DNA of 10,365 nt from Planctomycetota bacterium (GCA_022561255.1 JADFRO010000074.1:1-10365), one strand, 5' to 3'; positions 1 through 6,056 are shown, counted from the first letter of the stretch. Numbers and translations: made by a program. Notes: a model not told the origin generated them from the sequence alone.

Positions 1-532
1 GAACGGCGAACCGGTCGGGCGACAAGAGAATGCCCTGGTCGTGCCCCTCCTGCATCCGCGTGGCCTTCTCCTCCTCGTCCTCTTGGCTCCAACTGTCGGT
101 CGCGTCAATGTCCTCCGAGTCGGGCCGCTGCACGAAGCGGGCGAAACCCAGAACCGACCCACCAAAGGGCAACATCTGGATGGCCGTAATGAGCACCCCG
201 ACGATGAGCAGGGCCGTGATCACCCCAAAGACCATCCCGCCCACGCGGTCCACCATCGCCGGCAGCAGGGCGGCCCGTTGGATCAATTTGTCCATGCCCA
301 CCCGCATCAGGATCAGCGGCACGGAGAAGCAGCCCGCCAGCGAAATGGGCAGGGCCAGGTCGGGCTTCCAGGCGTACAGCAGATCGAAGGCGACCTGCTC
401 GTAGACCGCAAAGGCCAGCACCAGACACAGAATGGTCAGTACGCAGAAGATCAGCGAACTCATCAACCCGTGAATCGACTGGAAGAAGGCGATACCGGCG
501 ATCAGGGCCAAACAAAACAGCGACACCCACAT
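1..532 (-). CDS. CvpA-family multi-pass membrane protein (3' end outside window)
   Basis: Open frame of 177 codons that runs off the left edge with no stop. The protein is very hydrophobic, with likely membrane helices at about residues 2-18, 22-44, 60-78 and 97-120. The stretch from MDKLIQRA (80-87) through MVDRVGGMVFG (93-103) and the following helix resembles the CvpA family, in which a charged loop precedes a glycine-spaced last helix. After the membrane part comes an acidic cytosolic-type tail (SEDIDATDSW, then EDEEEK at 151-156). CvpA proteins are inner-membrane proteins linked to colicin V export and envelope stress; their molecular role is poorly defined. The ATG at 532 is chosen because GGAG lies 8 bases upstream and the gap to the preceding stop is only 20 bp, so it is very probably the third gene of the pilT operon. 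An overlapping frame starting at 548 gives a low-complexity Arg/Gly-rich product and is rejected. The family call is from overall pattern, not a unique motif. Confidence 0.72.
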   Translation of the reverse strand, partial: MWVSLFCLALIAGIAFFQSIHGLMSSLIFCVLTILCLVLAFAVYEQVAFDLLYAWKPDLALPISLAGCFSVPLILMRVGMDKLIQRAALLPAMVDRVGGMVFGVITALLIVGVLITAIQMLPFGGSVLGFARFVQRPDSEDIDATDSWSQEDEEEKATRMQEGHDQGILLSPDRFAV

Positions 533-552
533 CGGCGCATCTCCGCAAGGGC

Positions 553-2235
553 CTATTTGCCGTCGAAACGCAGGGCCCGGAGAATCTCGTCCAGGCTGGT
601 CACGCCGTCGTACACCTTCTGCAGGCTGGCCCGGCGCAGGTCGTGCATGCGCCCCCGGCGACAGTGATCTCGAATACTCCGGATGGGCGCCCCATCGGCC
701 AACAGCTTGGCGACCCCTTCGTCGGCCACCATGATCTCGAACACGGCCGTCCGCCCCACGTAGCCGGTCCCCTGACAGGTCTGGCAAACGATCTCGTTGC
801 CCTTCTTGTCCAGAATCGCCTCGGTGGGCGGCCGATGGAAGTGCTCGATCTTGCCGACCGGGAGGTTCAGCTTCTTGAGCAGCCGCTCGTCCGGCTTGAA
901 AGCCTGACGGCACGCGGTGCAGAGCACCCGGACCAGGCGCTGATTGGTGGCCCCCAACAGAGCCTTGGCGAACATCGCGTCGTCGTCGACCATCTTCCGC
1001 AGTTGGTCGATGGCGTCGAAGGCGTCCTTGGCCTCCATGGCCAGGTAGATCTTCCGGTCCGCGGTGGCCGCCCGGCAGACGATCTGGGCGGTCTCGTGAT
1101 CGGAACATTGCCCCACCAGCACCACGTCCGGCTCGCGCCGCAGCACCGATTGGAGCTGCCGGGCGAAGCTCACCTCCCCGCCGCTGCCCTCGTGGCGATT
1201 CTGAGTGATGTTGTCCAGTTCGAGCAGCGGGGCCGACTCGAGCGTGTGCAGGTTTTGCAGGAAGGCGTCATGGTCGCGGAGCAGGGCGTATTGGGTGGTG
1301 GTGACGCCCGACTGCTTGGCCCCGGCCACGATGACCAGTCCGGTGGGGCGCTTGATGAGGCTCTTGACCTTCTCCAACTCGCGCGGTGGGAACCCCACCT
1401 CGTTCAGGCGCTTGCAGGCCTCCGGCATACGGATCTGCAGCCGCAGGCGTTCCCCGGCCGTCGAGCCCGAACTGAGGACTTCGATCAGGGGCAGGTCGCC
1501 GCCGGTTACCAGCAGACCGGCTTGGATGCGACCCGATTGCGGGCGACGCCGCTCATCGGGATTCAGACCGGCCAACCCCTTGAGGTAGGCGATCACCCGC
1601 TCGGCGTCCTCCACCACGATCCGGCCCTTTTGCTCCAGGGCAACCCCGTCGATGCGATAGACCAACCGGGCCCGCCCGTTGCTCACCACCAGATCGACGT
1701 CGGAACTCCGCCGCCAGAGTACGTCGAACAGAAACTCCTGCGTGGCGTCGTGCTGCTCGGACTCGTCGCGTTCCGTTGGGCGAGCGACGTTGCTGCCCTC
1801 GTGATCCGACAGGTGAACCCGCTGGCCCCGGTCCAGTTTTCTCGTCTTGGAACTCTCATCCCGCGATATGATGCTCTTGACATGCCCCAGCGTCAGAACG
1901 CGCTGGTCCGACACAACTCGGCCGTTGCGATGGATGATGTAGGACATCTGCCCGCCGCCGGCCAACAGTAGCCAAAATGCCAAACCCATGAAGTAGGTCG
2001 TGCCCGACCAGGGGATGAGGAACAGAATGGCCATGCCGGCGATTCCCGTCCCCAAGACGATCAGGTTCCACCGTTCGCGTTTGGTCTTGACGAAGTCGGT
2101 GTCCCGATCCACCCACTGACACACGTACACCCAGCCGATGAACAGCGCCAGCACCACGCCCAGTTTGTACAGGTTGACGTAACTACCGGGAGGGGGCAGC
2201 TCGGCCAGACATTGTGTGGTGAACATGGAATCCAT
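553..2235 (-). CDS. Membrane-anchored GspE/PilB-like protein with degenerate ATPase motifs (likely pseudo-ATPase)
   Basis: A 560-residue relative of the type II secretion / type IV pilus assembly ATPases. Three likely membrane helices occur at about 23-41, 57-75 and 81-95, which ordinary GspE/PilB lack. A charged linker (about 120-165) leads to the N2-like domain (SSDVDLVVSNGR at 177-188, where active relatives usually have SDIH). In the core, the Walker A position reads GAKQSGVTTT (305-314): Val311 replaces the phosphate-binding lysine and Gln308 a glycine. The Asp box reads TLESAPLLE (331-339) instead of TxEDPxE. Walker B reads VVLVGQCSDHETA (371-383), with Gln376 in place of the catalytic Glu. 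The His box reads AMEAKDA (399-405) instead of TLHTNDA. The zinc site is intact: C439, C442, C484, C487. The frame is clean, so this is not decay. The ATG at 2235 has AGG 6 bases upstream; Met4 is an alternative. It sits 67 bp after pilT and 20 bp before the CvpA-like gene, so one operon is likely. Inference: a structural or regulatory subunit rather than a motor. GC is higher than in pilT. Confidence 0.85.
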   Translation of the reverse strand: MDSMFTTQCLAELPPPGSYVNLYKLGVVLALFIGWVYVCQWVDRDTDFVKTKRERWNLIVLGTGIAGMAILFLIPWSGTTYFMGLAFWLLLAGGGQMSYIIHRNGRVVSDQRVLTLGHVKSIISRDESSKTRKLDRGQRVHLSDHEGSNVARPTERDESEQHDATQEFLFDVLWRRSSDVDLVVSNGRARLVYRIDGVALEQKGRIVVEDAERVIAYLKGLAGLNPDERRRPQSGRIQAGLLVTGGDLPLIEVLSSGSTAGERLRLQIRMPEACKRLNEVGFPPRELEKVKSLIKRPTGLVIVAGAKQSGVTTTQYALLRDHDAFLQNLHTLESAPLLELDNITQNRHEGSGGEVSFARQLQSVLRREPDVVLVGQCSDHETAQIVCRAATADRKIYLAMEAKDAFDAIDQLRKMVDDDAMFAKALLGATNQRLVRVLCTACRQAFKPDERLLKKLNLPVGKIEHFHRPPTEAILDKKGNEIVCQTCQGTGYVGRTAVFEIMVADEGVAKLLADGAPIRSIRDHCRRGRMHDLRRASLQKVYDGVTSLDEILRALRFDGK

Positions 2236-2248
2236 GATAACCTGATGT

Positions 2249-2260
2249 GCCCGCGCGGGC
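2249..2260. repeat. 12-bp perfect palindrome ahead of the GspE-like start
   Basis: GCCCGCGCGGGC is perfectly self-complementary and lies 13 bases upstream of the ATG at 2235, just before its weak ribosome-binding site. A second small inverted repeat, GATCC-GGTG-GGATC, follows at 2267-2280. Either could fold in the pilT-gspE-like mRNA. In GC-rich DNA a 12-bp palindrome can occur by chance, so no function is claimed. Confidence 0.3.
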
Positions 2261-2302
2261 CACGCCGATCCGGTGGGATCGATTCGCGCGCGCCCCGCGC
2301 TC

Positions 2303-3451
2303 CTACCCCACGATACCCCCGCCGCCGACCGAAATCCCCTTCAGCCGCATCCTCAACTCATCGGGGTTGGGTGCGGCGGCGTAGGCGGTCTTGACCGATA
2401 TCCATTCCTTATTCACCAGCGACCGAATCGATTCGGTGAAGTCCACCATGCCTTCGTTGGGCGAGCTTCGGATGACCGCACTCAGCTCGTTGTCTCGCCC
2501 GTCGGCGATCATTTTTCGCACCATGCCGTTGCAAATCATGATTTCGCAGGCGGGAACCCGCGGAATCTCGGGCCTAAGACCCGGCAACAGTTTAAGGCAA
2601 ACGATCGCCTGAAGGTTAAAGACCAACGAGCTTCGAATCAACGCCCGCTGCTCCTCGGGAAAGAGCTCCAGAATCCGCGCCACGGTTCCACCCGCGCTGG
2701 ATGAGTGGATCGTCCCGAAGACGAGATGACCGGTCTCCGCCGCCGCCAACGCGGCCCCATACGTCTCCTGGTCACGTAGCTCGCCGATGAGCACAACGTC
2801 GGGATCCTCGCGCATCATATACTTGAGTGCATCGTGGTAATTCTCGACGTCCCGACCGATCTCGCGCTGGTTCACGAACGCCATTTTGTCCTGATAAAGA
2901 AACTCGATCGGATCCTCGAGCGTCATGATGTGGCACGCACGTGTCCGGTTGATCTCCTCCAGCATGGCCGCTATCGTCGTGCTCTTGCCGCTGCCTGTGA
3001 TACCCGTCACAAGAACCAACCCCTGGTGCAGCCCTGCGAGGTTGGCGAGCGACTCGGGCAGATTCAACTGCTTGAAGCTGAGGATCTCGCGGGGTACGCG
3101 GCGCGCGGCAATCGATGTTTGGCCTCGCTGCCGAAACACGTTGATCCGATAGCGATCCGCTCCGGAAAGCTGGTACGCGAAATCGACCGAGCCCCGATCG
3201 CGGTAATCGGAGATGTTCTCCTCACCCATGATCTCGAAAATCATCGACTCGATCTGTTCATTGCTCAACACCGTACCGTCGATGTTGCGGATCGTGCCGT
3301 TGAGGCGAAACTTGGGCGGCGTGCCTGCCTTCATGTGAAGGTCCGACGCCTCATGCTTCGACATCGCGCGGAAGTATTTGTCGATCTTGGCAGCCCCGTT
3401 CGGCCGGGTCGGCTCACAGGTGGTCGAGGACGTGGGTGTAAAATCCGACAA
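2303..3451 (-). CDS. pilT: PilT-type twitching motility ATPase
   Basis: A 382-residue hexameric ATPase of the type IV pilus retraction family, expected to act at the cytoplasmic base of the pilus, where ATP hydrolysis depolymerises pilin. All family motifs are intact: SDLHMKAG (36-43) in the N-terminal PAS-like domain, Walker A GITGSGKST (150-158), Asp box TLEDPIEF (177-184), Walker B VVLIGELRDQET (219-230, Glu224), and His box GHLVFGTIHSSSA (241-253, His242 and His249). The PilT C-terminal signature is present in variant form (VRKMIADGRDNEL, 311-323), and there is a Gly-rich tail. Length is slightly above the usual ~345-370 because of a Pro/Thr-rich N-terminal extension. The start is TTG at 3451: an in-frame TAG lies five codons upstream and the next in-frame Met (30) would cut into the N-terminal domain. 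AGGA precedes it by 10 bases. It is the first gene of a probable operon with the GspE-like and CvpA-like genes. No pilin, PilB, PilC or secretin is visible here, so the paired machine is elsewhere. A PilU-type paralogue is a possible alternative. Confidence 0.92.
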   Translation of the reverse strand: MSDFTPTSSTTCEPTRPNGAAKIDKYFRAMSKHEASDLHMKAGTPPKFRLNGTIRNIDGTVLSNEQIESMIFEIMGEENISDYRDRGSVDFAYQLSGADRYRINVFRQRGQTSIAARRVPREILSFKQLNLPESLANLAGLHQGLVLVTGITGSGKSTTIAAMLEEINRTRACHIMTLEDPIEFLYQDKMAFVNQREIGRDVENYHDALKYMMREDPDVVLIGELRDQETYGAALAAAETGHLVFGTIHSSSAGGTVARILELFPEEQRALIRSSLVFNLQAIVCLKLLPGLRPEIPRVPACEIMICNGMVRKMIADGRDNELSAVIRSSPNEGMVDFTESIRSLVNKEWISVKTAYAAAPNPDELRMRLKGISVGGGGIVG

Positions 3452-3521
3452 AACGTATGGTTCCTAATCGGGGCCGGCGCTGGACCCCGCACGGGTCGAT
3501 CCTAAATCGCGTAAGAAGATT

Positions 3522-3544
3522 CCCACCGGCGAGCGGCGGGTGGG
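3522..3544 (-). other. Hairpin in the presumed pilT 5' leader
   Basis: CCCACC (3522-3527) and GGTGGG (3539-3544) are inverted repeats around an 11-base GC-rich loop. On the minus strand the 3' side continues with AATCTTCTTA, a poor U-tract, so an intrinsic terminator for the upstream SDR gene is possible but weak. If the promoter at 3604-3631 is real, this hairpin lies inside the roughly 145-nt untranslated leader of pilT. Confidence 0.25.
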
Positions 3545-3603
3545 TTCGCTCGCGTGCTCGGGCTGCTGTGGCTGACAACTTGGCCGGCTGCCGGCGACCC
3601 AGC

Positions 3604-3631
3604 ATTGTATCTGAGCATGGGTCCGCTTCAA
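3604..3631 (-). promoter_or_regulatory. Sigma70-like promoter for the pilT operon, -35 inside a palindrome
   Basis: Read on the minus strand: TTGAAG (3631-3626), a 16-base spacer, then TACAAT (3609-3604). The -10 matches the consensus at five of six bases and the -35 at four of six. Transcription would start near 3597, giving a leader of about 145 nt to the TTG start at 3451. The -35 box lies within CCGCTT-C-AAGCGG (3623-3635), a near-perfect palindrome that could be a repressor or activator site. The placement in the 225-bp gap between the SDR stop and pilT supports the call; expression is untested. Confidence 0.45.
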
Positions 3632-3676
3632 GCGGTAAAAACGTCGGGATTCGCCACGACCGCCGCCTTTGCGGGG

Positions 3677-4426
3677 TCATGCGATGGTTCGGCCGCCGTC
3701 GATCGGAATAATCTGCCCCGTTATGTAGTCGGCTGACTCCGCGAGAAAACGAACCAGCGACGCGACCTCCTCAGGTGTCCCCGGTCGCCCCATCGGCACG
3801 AGGTCCACGAGTTTGTTGCGAAGCGCCTCGCCGTACGACTCCGGGAAAACGGCGATTCCCGGAGCGACGCCGTTGACGCGAATCTCCGGTGCGAAGGCCT
3901 TGGCAAGACCTCGGGTGAGAGATTCAAGGGCGGCTTTGGAACTGCAGTAGGCTAAGTGCGCAGGCCACGGTTTGCTCGACGAGATGTCGCAGAGGTTGAT
4001 CACACTTCCGCGCCCGTGGGCCGCCAAGTGAACACGGGCCAAGTGACACAACGCAGCCGGTGCGATGAGGTTCGTTCGCAGCGTGGACTCCCAGTGCGCT
4101 TGATCAAAAACCTGCTCGTCGTCGGAGTTCTTGGGGTCTATGGGAAACACCGACGCGTTGTTAACCAGGATGTCGAGTCGGCCGAGCCCGTCAACCGTTC
4201 GCCCAACGATCGCGGGCCAGCTCGACGCGTCGCAGAGATCCGCCTCGATAAGAAGACAGCTTCGACCCAATCCCTCGATGATCGACGCAACCTCTTGGGC
4301 TTGAGCGCCCGAGTTTCGGTAGTGGACAGCCACGTCACACCCAGCCCGCGCCAACTCGATTGCAATGGCTCGACCTACGCGCCGCGCACCGCCCGTCACC
4401 AGCGCCACAGAACCGTCAAGCGTCAT
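3677..4426 (-). CDS. Short-chain dehydrogenase/reductase, pteridine-reductase-like
   Basis: A Rossmann-fold NADP(H)-dependent oxidoreductase of classical SDR length. Numbering from the longer start (4432): cofactor motif TGGARRVG (13-20), which fits the TGxxxRxG form seen in pteridine reductases; HYRNS (37-41), where an Arg suits the NADP phosphate; NNAS (91-94); the catalytic YCSSK (Y162, K166); and RVNGVAPG (185-192). The position normally held by the catalytic Ser is occupied by Asp (NLCDISSS, D149), as in PTR1 and FolM. Known members reduce dihydrobiopterin, dihydromonapterin or dihydrofolate; the substrate here is inferred only from these residues. Two ATGs compete. GGGAG directly abuts the ATG at 4432 but lies 6 bases before the ATG at 4426, so 4426 (product MTLDGSVALVTGG) is the better start. 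It stands alone, with 242 bp upstream and a promoter for pilT downstream. FabG-like 3-oxoacyl-ACP reductase is the main alternative. Confidence 0.85.
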   Translation of the reverse strand: MTLDGSVALVTGGARRVGRAIAIELARAGCDVAVHYRNSGAQAQEVASIIEGLGRSCLLIEADLCDASSWPAIVGRTVDGLGRLDILVNNASVFPIDPKNSDDEQVFDQAHWESTLRTNLIAPAALCHLARVHLAAHGRGSVINLCDISSSKPWPAHLAYCSSKAALESLTRGLAKAFAPEIRVNGVAPGIAVFPESYGEALRNKLVDLVPMGRPGTPEEVASLVRFLAESADYITGQIIPIDGGRTIA

Positions 4427-4492
4427 GAGCATCTCCCGTTTTGAAATGCCGGATCCGCCGGCCCTCGGATAAGATCGAACGTGGAGAAATCG

Positions 4493-4510
4493 CGCGGGCT
4501 AAAGCCCGCG
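4493..4510. repeat. 18-bp perfect inverted repeat, REP-like
   Basis: CGCGGGCTAAAGCCCGCG consists of two perfect 8-base arms (4493-4500 and 4503-4510) around AA. It lies in the 242-bp gap between the two-helix membrane gene and the SDR gene. On the minus strand it is followed by CGATTTCTCC, a poor U-tract, so it may end transcripts weakly, but the shape also resembles repetitive extragenic palindromes. Only one copy is in the window, so repeat-family status is an inference. Confidence 0.5.
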
Positions 4511-4511
4511 G

Positions 4512-4546
4512 CTCGGAACAAAGACTTGAGACGAAGACTCGGAACA
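4512..4546. repeat. Pair of 9-bp direct repeats
   Basis: CTCGGAACA occurs at 4512-4520 and again at 4538-4546, 26 bp start to start, in the intergenic DNA just beside the 18-bp palindrome. The near-three-turn spacing could suit a regulator binding one face of the helix upstream of the SDR gene, or the pair may be debris of local duplication. No -10/-35 pair of quality was found here for the SDR gene. Confidence 0.3.
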
Positions 4547-4569
4547 CAAGAGCGTGAAATGTTCTCACG

Positions 4570-4683
4570 ACGGTACTGACCGCGCTGGCCACCGTACTGG
4601 CATCGCTGATCTCGATGCTGAAAGCGTTACGGACGCCGCTGACCGCACCAAGCACGATGCTGACAGCGCTAAGCACGGTGCTC
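4570..4683. repeat. Degenerate tandem repeat with a 21-bp period
   Basis: Five full units and a partial sixth begin at 4570, 4591, 4612, 4633, 4654 and 4675. Written in triplets on the plus strand, the consensus is ACG RTR CTG ACM GCG CTR RSC, so a reading would give heptads such as TVLTALA, TVLASLI, SMLKALR, TPLTAPS and TMLTALS. The period holds without insertions, although individual units are diverged. The block overlaps the last codons of the two-helix membrane gene, whose TAG stop (4671-4669) is the complement of the CTA inside unit five. No convincing gene is carried: the plus-strand frame runs antisense into the membrane gene, and the minus-strand frame starting at 4694 quickly becomes low-quality sequence. 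It could be a decayed minisatellite or a remnant of a coiled-coil coding segment. Confidence 0.6.
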
Positions 4684-5097
4684 GTCCGATTCATTCGGAA
4701 GTTTGTGCATCAACCATACGTCGTCACTGACCGTCGGCGTACCGCGGCGCCGAAGCGTAGCAGCCAGGTAACGCCGTGTAGCACGAACGATCACGAAACT
4801 TCCACCGAGAAACAACAACATCAACAGAAACCCCGCCAGCAGCGTCGGCCCGCCAAGACGCACAACCGCCTCCCGCCGACGGTCTCGATCGACCGGCGGC
4901 AAGACGTCGGATTCCACGTCGTCACCATCGACCGCTTGCATCGCCCGGCGCGTGCCGACCGACAGACCATCGGCGGGAGCGGAAACGCGATGAATCCAAC
5001 TGAACCACGCAAAGAGCACCAACAGAAATCCGATCACAAGGAACAGGAGCGCCCAACGACCACGATGTTTTTCCGATCCGGGTGATCCGACCGTCAT
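4669..5097 (-). CDS. Small two-helix membrane protein coupled to the J-domain gene
   Basis: A 142-residue protein of no family I recognise. A short basic N-terminus (SEKHRGRW) leads to helix one (about 15-36). A roughly 45-residue polar loop rich in Asp and Arg follows (ADGLSVGTRR, then a run of acidic and basic residues to 80). Helix two lies at about 84-105, and the cytosolic-type tail (ATRRYLAATLRRRG) is strongly basic. The positive-inside pattern suggests both ends are cytoplasmic and the loop is outside. The start is ATG at 5097, which overlaps the J-protein TGA as ATGA, with GGAG 8 bases upstream inside the J gene; a TTG at 5118 in the same frame is less likely. Such overlap usually means translational coupling, so its product is probably made in proportion to the J-protein and may work with it at the membrane. 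The last few codons fall in a 21-bp tandem repeat. Confidence 0.75.
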   Translation of the reverse strand: MTVGSPGSEKHRGRWALLFLVIGFLLVLFAWFSWIHRVSAPADGLSVGTRRAMQAVDGDDVESDVLPPVDRDRRREAVVRLGGPTLLAGFLLMLLFLGGSFVIVRATRRYLAATLRRRGTPTVSDDVWLMHKLPNESDEHRA

Positions 5098-6056
5098 TTC
5101 GCCTTCTCCAAATTCCAAGGACTCCCGATGCGCGGATCAAAGGCGTGCTGCTCGCGTATGCGCTCAAACAATCGCCGCTGCTCATCGGAGAGCGTCTTGG
5201 GCGGAACGATCTGAATTACGACGTACTCATCCCCGCGCTGATCGCTTCCACGCTTGCGAACGCCGTGCCCGGCAAGCCGCATCTTCGCACCGCTCGGTGT
5301 TCCCGCCGGAAGTGTCACCGTAAGCGGTCCGTCGAGCGACGGAACGTCGATCTTGGCACCGAGGACCGCCTCCTCAACCGAAACGGGCACGTCAATGTAA
5401 ATGTCGTCCCCCCGGCGGATAAAGTAGGCGTGCGGTTTCACCACGCAACGGAGAAGCAGATCACCCGGGGGCCCGTTATGCCGACCGGGAATGCGGCCGG
5501 CAACACGTATCTTTTGCCCATGCGACACACCCGGCGGAATCTTTACCTCAAGCTCTTGCGGTCCGCCGGCGCCGCCGAGCCGAATCGTCAACGTCGCGCC
5601 GTGAACCGCCTGTTCAAACGAAAGTGAAACCTCGCGCTCTTCGTCGCGGCCGCGCTGGGGGCGAGGCGGAGCCGATGGTCGCGCTCCGGAACTGCCGAAG
5701 AACTGATCGAAAATGCTCGCGTGTGGGCCACCGCCGCCGAACGCGGAGAACAGATCCTCAAGGTCGTCGGCACCCACCGACGAACCGCCGGCCCATTGGT
5801 AGACGCGTTGACCTTGCGGTCCGGTTTGAAACTGACCGACGCCCGCGGCTCCGAACTGATCGAACTCGGCGCGTTTCTTCGGATCGCCAAGCGTCCGGTG
5901 GGCCTCCTGAACCTCCTTGAACTTTGCCTCCGAGGCAGCGTCATCCGGGTTTCGGTCGGGGTGGTATTGCTTGGCGAGCTTGCGATACGCGCGCTTGATC
6001 TCGTCCTCGGTGGCCGACCGTGTAACTCCCAGGGTCTCGTAGAAATCGCGTACCAT
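5094..6056 (-). CDS. CbpA-like DnaJ co-chaperone without zinc finger
   Basis: A 320-residue class B J-domain protein, expected to stimulate the ATPase of DnaK and deliver unfolded clients in the cytoplasm. The J domain spans about residues 4-68 (DFYETLGV, YRKLAKQYHPD with HPD at 32-34, and KKRAEFDQFG). A Gly/Phe-rich linker follows (about 70-125, including FSAFGGGG and FDQFFGSSG). Two C-terminal beta domains come next (EVSLSFEQAVHGA at 142-154, VKIPPGVSHGQKIRVAG, GDLLLRC, DVPVSVEEAVLGAKIDVPS, and LPAGTPSGAKMRLAGHGV). There are no CxxCxGxG repeats, which separates it from full DnaJ and places it near CbpA (about 306 residues). The ATG at 6056 has AGAGG about 11 bases upstream. A strong promoter-like pair lies 69 bases ahead. 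No grpE or dnaK is adjacent, so this is probably an auxiliary J-protein rather than the main housekeeping copy. It overlaps the downstream membrane gene by four bases. Confidence 0.93.
   Translation of the reverse strand: MVRDFYETLGVTRSATEDEIKRAYRKLAKQYHPDRNPDDAASEAKFKEVQEAHRTLGDPKKRAEFDQFGAAGVGQFQTGPQGQRVYQWAGGSSVGADDLEDLFSAFGGGGPHASIFDQFFGSSGARPSAPPRPQRGRDEEREVSLSFEQAVHGATLTIRLGGAGGPQELEVKIPPGVSHGQKIRVAGRIPGRHNGPPGDLLLRCVVKPHAYFIRRGDDIYIDVPVSVEEAVLGAKIDVPSLDGPLTVTLPAGTPSGAKMRLAGHGVRKRGSDQRGDEYVVIQIVPPKTLSDEQRRLFERIREQHAFDPRIGSPWNLEKAK

Noticed and set aside
105..548. Minus-strand open frame of 147 codons overlapping the left-edge gene
   Set aside because: It gives an Arg/Gly/Ala-rich, feature-poor product, while the frame from 532 gives a clean membrane protein with a good ribosome-binding site and runs off the window edge.
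643..1971. Plus-strand open frame of 442 codons opposite the GspE-like gene
   Set aside because: The product has no domain and is rich in His, Gln, Leu and Gly, as expected from the antisense of a GC-rich gene. The minus-strand frame carries the recognisable family sequence.
553..2235. Treating the GspE-like gene as a pseudogene
   Set aside because: The frame is intact over 560 codons, the zinc cysteines and fold spacing are kept, and the substitutions are confined to catalytic positions. This fits a pseudo-enzyme rather than gene decay.
3522..3544. Calling the hairpin a strong intrinsic terminator for the SDR gene
   Set aside because: The stem is only six base pairs with an 11-base loop and no proper U-run follows. 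It also lies downstream of the pilT promoter candidate.
4416..4694. Minus-strand 92-codon frame across the 21-bp repeat
   Set aside because: It overlaps the end of the membrane gene, has no ribosome-binding site of note, and turns into low-quality sequence through the palindrome and direct repeats. The heptads are explained by the DNA repeat.
4615..5085. Plus-strand frame of 156 codons starting in the 21-bp repeat
   Set aside because: Most of it is antisense to the two-helix membrane gene, which has coupled translation and a credible topology. After the repeat the product is Gln/His/Arg-rich and domainless.
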